From NCBI RefSeq assembly GCF_002215215.1, contig NZ_CP018632.1, positions 3,158,501 to 3,222,500 of the forward strand: a stretch of DNA of 64,000 nucleotides, given 5' to 3'. A program made the translations under genes and the position numbers. The stretch is from Granulosicoccus antarcticus IMCC3135 (lineage in GTDB: Bacteria > Pseudomonadota > Gammaproteobacteria > Granulosicoccales > Granulosicoccaceae). The stretch's first letter is position 1; the number at the start of each line of letters is the position of its first letter. This document shows positions 53,141 through 60,080 of this stretch, one piece after another. The notes under the pieces are model-generated. The model was not told the DNA's origin, ran no database searches, and saw nothing but the letters and a program-made list of their open reading frames with translations.

Positions 53141-54151
53141 ATGAGTGCATTTGATTTTGAACCGGATGCCTTGAAGTCCATTCTGGACGAGCATCTTGGC
53201 GTCGAAGATATGACTCAGCTTGAGCGGATTTCTGGCGGTCAGTCCAATCCCACTTATTATCTGACTCATGGCAGCAGGCGGCTGGTGCTACGCAAACAGC
53301 CGAATGGCCCGATTTTACGGGGGGCACATGCCGTTGATCGAGAGTTTCGCGTAATGACTGCATTGGGCCAACAGGCTGTGCCAGTACCCGATACCGTCTT
53401 CTTTCATGAAAACCCTGCGGATCTGGGCACGCCGTTCTATCTGATGGATCGGGTCGAAGGTCGGGTGTTTGAGGATTGCGCCTTGCCGGGAATGAGCCCT
53501 GAAGAACGGCGAGCGATCTACTTCGGCATGGCGGATGCGATGGCGCAGATGCACAGCATTGATCCGCAAGTGGCTGGTCTGGCTGACTATGGTAAGCCCG
53601 GTGATTATTTTCAGCGTCAGATAAAGCGCTGGACCCGCCAGTTACACGCCAGCACAGGGGATCCGATCGCGGAACTTGATCGCCTGGCCGAATGGCTGCC
53701 TTCACAGGTGCCGCCTGAAGATGGAAGAGTGGCGGTTGCGCATGGCGACTTTCGTTTGGGCAATATGATGTTTCATCCGACAGAGCCCAGAGTGGTCGCT
53801 ATTCTTGACTGGGAGTTATCTACCCTTGGCCATCCTTTGGCCGATTTGGGATTCTGCTGCATGACGTGGCACAGCACGCCTGAGGAATACGGAGGTATTC
53901 GAGGCCTTGATTGGCAGGCACTGGGTATTCCGTCAAAGCAGGAGTTTGTCGATCGTTACTATGCCTCGGCAAACCCGACCAAAGCATTGCAGGATTTTCA
54001 TATCGCGTTTTCGCTATTCCGATTTGCAGTGATCTTTGTTGGTATCGCAGATCGGGCTCGTGCGGGTAATGCATCGGCTGTCAATGCTGCAGAAACAGCT
54101 CCCCTGGCGCGCGCTTTTGCCATTCGTGGTTTGGAAATTGTTGATGCCTGA
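53141..54151 (+). CDS. APH-family phosphotransferase, ACAD10/11 kinase-domain-like
   Basis: The 336-aa protein has an aminoglycoside-phosphotransferase/kinase fold: ISGGQSNPTYYL, LVLRKQP (nucleotide Lys), the catalytic VAHGDFRLGNMMF and the metal motif ILDWELSTLGHPLADLG. Such proteins fused or adjacent to acyl-CoA dehydrogenases phosphorylate hydroxyacyl-CoA (LvaA, N-terminal part of ACAD10/11) rather than antibiotics. ATG 53141 follows AAGG. It ends the plus-strand cluster. Confidence 0.88.
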   Translation: MSAFDFEPDALKSILDEHLGVEDMTQLERISGGQSNPTYYLTHGSRRLVLRKQPNGPILRGAHAVDREFRVMTALGQQAVPVPDTVFFHENPADLGTPFYLMDRVEGRVFEDCALPGMSPEERRAIYFGMADAMAQMHSIDPQVAGLADYGKPGDYFQRQIKRWTRQLHASTGDPIAELDRLAEWLPSQVPPEDGRVAVAHGDFRLGNMMFHPTEPRVVAILDWELSTLGHPLADLGFCCMTWHSTPEEYGGIRGLDWQALGIPSKQEFVDRYYASANPTKALQDFHIAFSLFRFAVIFVGIADRARAGNASAVNAAETAPLARAFAIRGLEIVDA

Positions 54152-54210
54152 CTGACCCATGGTCTGGTTGGTAAGGGCCATGATGGGCGGCCTCTTTGCT
54201 GTAAGCAGTT

Positions 54211-54251
54211 TTTTGTTCAAGGGCCTCGATTAATCAGGCCCTTGAACAAAA
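54211..54251. terminator. Two-way terminator between APH and GH16 genes
   Basis: TTTTGTTCAAGGGCCT and its complement form a perfect 16-bp stem with a 9-nt loop, so a T-rich run follows the GC-rich stem in both directions. It lies 59 bp after the kinase stop and 10 bp from the GH16 stop on the opposite strand. Confidence 0.85.
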
Positions 54252-54274
54252 CAAGGCAAAATTACTTTGCCTTG
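54252..54274 (-). terminator. Intrinsic terminator overlapping the GH16 stop codon
   Basis: On the minus strand CAAGGCAAA-GTAAT-TTTGCCTTG forms a perfect 9-bp stem followed by TTTTGTT. The GH16 stop codon is in the loop, so the last codons double as the stem. Confidence 0.7.
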
Positions 54275-55623
54275 TAGAAGCGGACATAATCAATCACGAG
54301 AGCCGGATTGTTGAATTCAACGAGATCGTTGGGACTTGGAAAACGATTGTTGGACCGACGTCCCAGACCACCGGCGTTGTTGGGGAAGTTAGTCCAGTTT
54401 CCACCCATGGCCAGATTGAGAATGACGTACAGCTCTTCGAAATTGGCTTCGTTGTTGGCAACTTCACTAACCTGCTCGCCGTCGATGAACCAGGTTATAC
54501 GGCCCGGAGCCCACTTCACGGCATAGACATGAAAGTCTTCGCTATAGTCTAAACCCGTGTAGACCTGACCACTTGGCTGGGGCTTGATGAAGTTTGCATC
54601 ACCGAAGTGAGAGGAGGTCACGTTCTTGAAGTAATGGAAGGAGTTATAGATATACCAGGGAGCGTGACCCAGGTTTTCCATGATATCGATTTCAGTGCGT
54701 TGCGTACCTTCAGCGACTCGTTTTTCGTGGAGCAACCAGAAAGCCGGGAAAGTACCGTTTGCACTGGGAATCTTGATTCGTGCTTCAAAATAGCCGAATT
54801 TCTGACTGAATTTTTCATGCGTCGAGATGGCGCCAGAGAGGAAAGTCTGCTGGGACGAGATTTGTTTCAGTGAGCCGTAGGTAAGCTTTTTGGTTGATGT
54901 TTGCAACGGGTTCTTGACAGCGCGAATGGAGAGTGTGGAGCCATCAAACTGGAACGGGTTGTAAACAGGTACGATCGACTCCTGATGTTCCTGATCCTCG
55001 CTGAGGACGTTGACATAGAACTGATCCTCCCCGTTGATGACGCGATACTCGTAGCGCTCACCATTGAATTCACCGTCCCAGCGCAGCTGCGAGCTCCAGC
55101 GAAAAGGGTTCAGAGCGGTACCGTTGAACTCATCACTGAAAACCAGTTCATAACCGCTGTGTTGGTAGACTTCAGGATAGTCGTAGGAGGTCGGATCGAT
55201 CTGACTCTCCACACTGGCTGCATTCTCATCACCTTGAGAAGGTGGTGGCGCTCCAGCGTAGGTGTTTCTGTCAGAGGAGGCTTGGGTGACGTTGACCTTG
55301 ATCGTTGCAGACTGTACGGATGAGTTGCCATTGGCATCGATAGCATCAACCGTCATCGAGTGCTCGCCAACCCAGAGATTGCCGCTGGTGAAACTCAGAT
55401 CATTGGTTTCTCCGGCGTAGATTCCATCGACTGTCACCTGGTAACTGGTCGCACCGTCCACAGCACTCCAGCTCCAGGTGATTTCACCATCATTGGCATA
55501 AGACTGTGCCACTTCGCTACCACTGGTATTCAGAGGAGTGTCGATGGCGTAAGCCATGGGCGATATCAGCCCTGAAAGGGCAATTAGAAGGCAGGACTTT
55601 TTTACAAGGTTCTTACTGATCAT
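54262..55623 (-). CDS. Secreted glycoside hydrolase family 16 protein
   Basis: The 453-aa protein has a signal peptide (cleavage after MAYA, residue 26) and an FnIII/Ig-like domain (about 27-112). A linker and a GH16 beta-jelly-roll follow (about 155-453), with the catalytic Glu311, Asp313 and Glu316 in RTEIDIMEN. Substrate-binding aromatic blocks WAPGRITWFIDGEQV and NLAMGGNW are present. GH16 enzymes cut beta-1,3/1,4-glucans, agar, carrageenan or xyloglucan; a laminarin-type glucan is plausible for a marine organism but not proved. The N-terminal domain may bind substrate or act as a spacer. Confidence 0.9.
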   Translation of the reverse strand: MISKNLVKKSCLLIALSGLISPMAYAIDTPLNTSGSEVAQSYANDGEITWSWSAVDGATSYQVTVDGIYAGETNDLSFTSGNLWVGEHSMTVDAIDANGNSSVQSATIKVNVTQASSDRNTYAGAPPPSQGDENAASVESQIDPTSYDYPEVYQHSGYELVFSDEFNGTALNPFRWSSQLRWDGEFNGERYEYRVINGEDQFYVNVLSEDQEHQESIVPVYNPFQFDGSTLSIRAVKNPLQTSTKKLTYGSLKQISSQQTFLSGAISTHEKFSQKFGYFEARIKIPSANGTFPAFWLLHEKRVAEGTQRTEIDIMENLGHAPWYIYNSFHYFKNVTSSHFGDANFIKPQPSGQVYTGLDYSEDFHVYAVKWAPGRITWFIDGEQVSEVANNEANFEELYVILNLAMGGNWTNFPNNAGGLGRRSNNRFPSPNDLVEFNNPALVIDYVRFYKAK

Positions 55624-56242
55624 CGTGTTTCGTCTAAGCGCTCATATTGCGATGTCGTTTTCAAGGGGTACCCTACCTTGGCCCTTTGAACTCAAACATC
55701 GCCTTTTGTGTAGTTAGCAGAAACCGCTCGCGTAAAAAAATCCTCTCGCAACGAGTGGCTTACAACATGTGAAGTGCTGTGATCTGGAAATGCTTCAGAA
55801 AGGTGCATTGCAAAATATACAATTGCAAACAACTGTTGCAGCTTCGATCACCGCGGAATAACATCCAAGGATCCAGCCAATCCAGTGGGGTACTTTGTGA
55901 GAATTTGGATATGTTTACTAGACGGAAAGGTTTGGGAAATCGACTAAAGACCCTTGCTTCATCATCCGATTGCCGCAGGGTGACTCTCGAAACCAAGGTC
56001 GTAGTCGGGCAGTGACTTGATCACCGCAGATTGCCTATCCGTGTGTCACCTTTGTCATATGGCAGGCTGACCTTCTCTGGTCTTATTTGTAGCGGCGAAG
56101 TCTTCTTGCATCTGTAATTTCCGCATTTTTTCCACATTTTCAGGCTCATCAGCCATCGGTTCTGATGTCCAATAAGCGTCAATAAAAAAATTGGCATCGA
56201 CATCAAGTGCACATAGTCAGAAATAGCAACAGGCAGTACGCA
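55624..56242. other. Intergenic region between GH16 and the LysM-TolC gene
   Basis: No gene is supported in these 619 bp. Two identical ATTGCAA boxes (55807-55813 and 55822-55828) and a related GTTGCAG about 12 bp further lie about 180 bp before the GH16 start. They could be regulator sites. The far right holds the start region of the TolC-like gene. Confidence 0.5.
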
Positions 56243-57919
56243 GTGAACCGCGCAAGGGCGATGTTCGCTATCAGCCTGTTGCTGAGTGTTTCAGCTTGTG
56301 CCGGCGTGGGGCGTGAACAGGATGAGGCGGCAATAAACGCCAAGAGCGACCGACTATGGGTGCCGCAAGGCAACAACGCAGCGATTGAGCAAAGCACTGT
56401 TTCTGGTGCTGCGCAGGCCAGTGCTGCAAAGGCGCAAGGGCCGGTATCCAGCTACATCGTGCAGGCAGGCGATGGACTGGCTGACATTGCGCGTCGAGTG
56501 ACAGGCTCGCAAAACAACTGGCAAGCTATCGCGCAATACAATGATCTTGCAAACCCGAACGCGCTACGTGTTGGTGATACGTTGAACATACCACCCAGAT
56601 TTCTGGCCGGTAGGCAGACGGCGACAAGCGCTGATGGTGAGCTTGACTCGAGGATAGGTGAGTCAGGTGGTGTGGTTGATTTGCTGGGTGTGTTGAGCAA
56701 AGCCCAGGATTATGATGCCGACTTTCAGGCAGCGATAACGAACCGTTCGATTTCACAAAGATCATTGCCCATCGCACGTAGTGTTCAGTTGCCTCAGATC
56801 GCTCTCGGCTATGCCGGTGGCTACTATGATTTCGAAAGTGATTCATCAGATGCCTATACCGGTCAGCAGTTGACTCTGACACTTACCCAATCAATCTACG
56901 ACAAGGCCGATGCGATAGCCGTAAAGCAGGCAAAGCTCACAGGTTCGGTGGCTGACACGCAGCTTCAGGCCGAGCATGAAGATCTGGTCATTCGTGTAGC
57001 AACCAGCTACTTCAATGTGCTCAAGGCGATGGCGGAGCTTGAATACCGGCAAGCAGATGTTGATGCAACCCGACAACAATTGCGGCAGACAGAAAATCGC
57101 TACGAGGTTGGCAATATTGCCTTCACCGATGTTGCAGAGGCTCGGGCACAGTCTGATCTGGCGGCAGCATCGCAAATTACCGCAAGAGCCGAGCTTGATG
57201 GCGCGTTGGAGGCTTTGGCAGTCAGCACCGGTACCTCTGTGACAGGTGATCTTGCACCGTTGATGCAGACCATACCCTTAGTGTCTCCTGACCCTGCTGA
57301 TGTCGATGCCTGGGTGCAAACGGCGATGGCGAATAACAAGTCATTGCTTGTTGCCAGAAATCAGATTGAGATAGCGCAACAACAGGTAGATCAAACGCGG
57401 GCAGGACGTTTGCCTGTGGTGAGCTTGACGGGGTATCTGTCAGGTGTCGACAGTGACTACGATGCCAGTGACGATGTATCAGCCGGAGGCTATACAGGGC
57501 AATCGGTGGAGTTGGGAGTCACGTTGCCGGTGTTCTCAGGTGGTTTGGTTTCAGCACAAATTGCTCAGGAACAAGACAGGATGCAGTTGGCCAACGATCA
57601 GATGCAAGCAGTAGAACGCCAAACCGTTCAGGCAACGCGCGATACTTATCGGGCGGTTGTGTCTGCAGTGAGTCGGGTGGAAGCTTTGAGTCAGGCACGC
57701 CAGTCAACTCGACAGGCCACCCAGGCGACTCGATCCGGGTTTGAGCAAGGTACGCGTACCTCGCTTGATGTTCTGGGGTCTCAACGCGATACGCTCCGGG
57801 CACAGACGGAGCTGAGCGCAGCCAGGTATGACTATGTGCTGCAGGTGCTGGAATTGAAGCGTATCAGCGGTACCTTGGAGCTTGCTGACATCAAACGAAT
57901 CAATGGGTGGTTAGACTAA
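56243..57919 (+). CDS. Outer membrane efflux (TolC-like) lipoprotein with N-terminal LysM domain
   Basis: The 558-aa protein begins with a lipoprotein leader whose lipobox reads LLLSVSAC (Cys19) and an Ala/Gln-rich linker. A LysM domain follows (about residues 70-118, YIVQAGDGLADIARRV ... LRVGDTLNIPPRF). The rest (about 140-558) is a TolC/OEP repeat with SRV-, TRGAT- and YEVGN-type helices. It should be an outer-membrane channel for type I secretion or efflux that also grips peptidoglycan. LysM fused to TolC is unusual. The start is unclear: GTG 56243 gives the best leader, with GTG 56207 and ATG 56261 as alternatives. No inner-membrane partner genes adjoin. Confidence 0.85.
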   Translation: MNRARAMFAISLLLSVSACAGVGREQDEAAINAKSDRLWVPQGNNAAIEQSTVSGAAQASAAKAQGPVSSYIVQAGDGLADIARRVTGSQNNWQAIAQYNDLANPNALRVGDTLNIPPRFLAGRQTATSADGELDSRIGESGGVVDLLGVLSKAQDYDADFQAAITNRSISQRSLPIARSVQLPQIALGYAGGYYDFESDSSDAYTGQQLTLTLTQSIYDKADAIAVKQAKLTGSVADTQLQAEHEDLVIRVATSYFNVLKAMAELEYRQADVDATRQQLRQTENRYEVGNIAFTDVAEARAQSDLAAASQITARAELDGALEALAVSTGTSVTGDLAPLMQTIPLVSPDPADVDAWVQTAMANNKSLLVARNQIEIAQQQVDQTRAGRLPVVSLTGYLSGVDSDYDASDDVSAGGYTGQSVELGVTLPVFSGGLVSAQIAQEQDRMQLANDQMQAVERQTVQATRDTYRAVVSAVSRVEALSQARQSTRQATQATRSGFEQGTRTSLDVLGSQRDTLRAQTELSAARYDYVLQVLELKRISGTLELADIKRINGWLD

Positions 57920-57921
57920 GT

Positions 57922-58746
57922 TCAAGCACCGAACACGGACCACAGCATTTTCAAGCTGCTCAGGCCTAGAAATGCTGCAAAAGCGAGCCGCAACCTTTCC
58001 GGATTGAGTCGCGCTGCCAGTGATGCTCCATGAGGTGCAGTAAACACGCTTGCAGAAAAAATCAGCACGGCTGCAGGAACATTGACATAGCCAAGTGAGT
58101 AGGGCGGGCGTAGATCTGTGGACCATCCTGACCAGATGAAGCCTGCGACTGCCGGTACTGCAATCAATAAACCAAAAGTCGCCGCTGTCCCAACAGCCCG
58201 ATGGATTGGGAAGCAGTATGCTGTCAGTACTGGAACCGAAAGCGTGCCACCACCAATACCCATGAGGGCGGAAAAGACGCCGATGAATCCGGCTATAGGT
58301 TGACTGACTGAGGGTAGTTTTTCCGCCAGGATGATCTTTTTAGGCAGGGCCATGTTGATCGAGACCGCAAAGGCAATGCAACCAAAAATCAGGGTCAGAC
58401 TTTCGGATGCAAGGTATTTGGATGCAACTCCGCCTATCGCCGAGCCCAGAATAATCCAGGGTGCCCACGATTTAAGAAGGTCCCAATCAATGGTCCCGCG
58501 TTTATTGTGTGCTCGTGCTGATGATATAGAGGTGGGGATAATGGTAGCCAGGGACGTTGCCACTGCCAGATGCATAGCTACCTGCGAAGGTACGTCAAGG
58601 TAGTCAAACAGTAGAAACAAGACGGGCACAATGACGATGCCACCTCCAACACCCAACAAGCCTGCAAGAACACCTGCGATGGCGCCGGTAAATATCAGAC
58701 CACCCGCAAGAAGTATGAGAAAAATGGGTGAATACAGGTCTGTCAT
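57922..58746 (-). CDS. TauE/SafE family permease (second copy)
   Basis: The 274-aa protein has eight hydrophobic segments and the paired TauE/SafE repeats GVLAGLLGVGGGIVIVPVL and GFIGVFSALMGIGGGTLSVP. It likely moves a sulfur oxyanion or organic acid out of the cell. ATG 58746 has AGGAA 9 nt upstream. It shares no close likeness with the copy at 10901 beyond the family plan. Its end is 2 bp from the convergent TolC-like stop. The AhpD-like gene upstream (60 bp) may be in the same unit. Confidence 0.87.
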   Translation of the reverse strand: MTDLYSPIFLILLAGGLIFTGAIAGVLAGLLGVGGGIVIVPVLFLLFDYLDVPSQVAMHLAVATSLATIIPTSISSARAHNKRGTIDWDLLKSWAPWIILGSAIGGVASKYLASESLTLIFGCIAFAVSINMALPKKIILAEKLPSVSQPIAGFIGVFSALMGIGGGTLSVPVLTAYCFPIHRAVGTAATFGLLIAVPAVAGFIWSGWSTDLRPPYSLGYVNVPAAVLIFSASVFTAPHGASLAARLNPERLRLAFAAFLGLSSLKMLWSVFGA

Positions 58747-58806
58747 GTGGTTTTTCCTGATTTGTGTGGGTGGAGCCGGTAATGGCCCCACTCGCAAGCG
58801 CCTGTC

Positions 58807-59400
58807 TCAGGCGTGCTTTCCGATTTTCCAGCCACGATGTCCGAGCTGTTCTTCGGCAGTTTTGGCAGATGCCTCTTCGAGCTGGGTTGCCATTGTATCG
58901 TTCCATGTGTTCAGAAACGAGCCGATGGAAAGGACGGCAACCAGTTCTACAATCTGATCTTCACTGTAGTGCAGTTTTAGCGCATCGAAATCTGCATCGG
59001 TCGCAGCATTGGGATGTTGGGAAGCTTGCAAGGCAAATTGCAATGCGACACGTTCTGCTTCTGAGAAAACCGGGCTGGTATCAAACAGCCAGAGATCTTT
59101 GATCTTTTCTTCAGATACGTTGTTGTCGCGTGCCAGGGCAGATACTGAATGTGCCTGACAGTAGAGGCATCCGTTGCTTTGGCTTTGTAGCAAGAACATC
59201 ATTGACCTTAGCTCAGCAGGGATAGTCAAAGAGGCGGCAAGTGCCTTCTGAAAGTCTCCATAGGCTTTTGCGATCAAAGGCTTGCGGGCCATTGTCCTGA
59301 ACGAGTTGGGAACCTTTCCCATCTTTGTCTGATACGTTTGCACAGCGGGTGCAAGTTCTTCGGGAATATCGTCGATATCGAGGGGTGTAATTCTAGCCAT
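58807..59400 (-). CDS. AhpD-like peroxidase-related protein
   Basis: The 197-aa helical protein has the core motif NGCLYCQAHSVSAL with the CxxC-xxH set of AhpD-like, peroxidase-related CMD proteins. PNSFRTMARKPLIAKAY before it is typical of the uncharacterised peroxidase-related subfamily. It may act in thiol-based peroxide removal. ATG 59400 has AAGG 7 nt upstream and starts MARITPLD; the frame to 59442 adds 14 unlikely residues. Confidence 0.83.
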   Translation of the reverse strand: MARITPLDIDDIPEELAPAVQTYQTKMGKVPNSFRTMARKPLIAKAYGDFQKALAASLTIPAELRSMMFLLQSQSNGCLYCQAHSVSALARDNNVSEEKIKDLWLFDTSPVFSEAERVALQFALQASQHPNAATDADFDALKLHYSEDQIVELVAVLSIGSFLNTWNDTMATQLEEASAKTAEEQLGHRGWKIGKHA

Positions 59401-60080
59401 TGGAAACCTTTTTGTTCGCTGGTTTTTTGTTCCGACATGCACAATGTATTCGATGACTTGATTGCATGATATCGAACGTATGGCAGGCGGGTTTATCGCG
59501 TATGGGAAGTTCAGTATTCACAATTACGATCTCTCTGAACTAGAGCCCCCTTTTCTGGGAACACGCGGATCCCGGCAAGTATAACGCAGTCGGCCGTTGT
59601 TCTTCGCTGGTGAGCGCCTTGAAGCGCCCTATTGAATCACAAGCCTTTTAAGCGCTCCCAGATTGGTGCGATGGCATTGTTAGCCTGAACTCTCTTTTCA
59701 ATAAGCTATTAAACGGATTTACTAGTCGAGTGCTGCCTGTTCGATACAAACGACTAGTCTGTTGGTTGCGGATATTGAAGATGCAGGCTTGCAATAAACA
59801 GGATGGTTATCCTAAAGCACTGAATATACATCGAAAAAGTATTTTTATAAGGGAATGAGTAAACGCCTTGTCTCAGTAACTGAGACATACGTTTAGTAGT
59901 CGCGCTGTTCCAGCGAGGCGTATGTTTTGAATCAAGTCTGCGATGCTTGCAACCTTTGTTGGTCATGAAGCAATCTGGAAACTGCTCTATTCACTCTGTT
60001 GATTGCTTGATCATATAGTTGGTAAGCCCTCGCGATAAATGCCGAAGTCCTGAAGCGCTGAGTTCGCACGGAGGATATAC
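59401..60080. other. Structured intergenic region before the multicopper oxidase
   Basis: No gene is supported here. At 59869-59887 lies a perfect palindrome, TGTCTCAGT-A-ACTGAGACA. Overlapping its end, ACATACG (59885-59891) can pair with CGTATGT (59919-59925) around an inner CGCTG-TTC-CAGCG hairpin. The palindrome may be a regulator site and the second set an RNA fold, about 160-210 bp before the oxidase start. Confidence 0.5.
59869..59887. promoter_or_regulatory. Perfect 9-bp palindrome upstream of the multicopper oxidase operon
   Basis: TGTCTCAGT and ACTGAGACA flank a single A. Size and symmetry fit a dimeric repressor site, and an AT-rich stretch (ATTTTTATAAG) lies 15-30 bp before it as a possible promoter. 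No regulator gene adjoins. Confidence 0.4.

Noticed and set aside
53141-54151. Aminoglycoside resistance kinase
   Set aside because: The APH-type motifs are real, but the neighbouring acyl-CoA dehydrogenase and the lineage pattern of ACAD10/11 and LvaA point to acyl-CoA phosphorylation.
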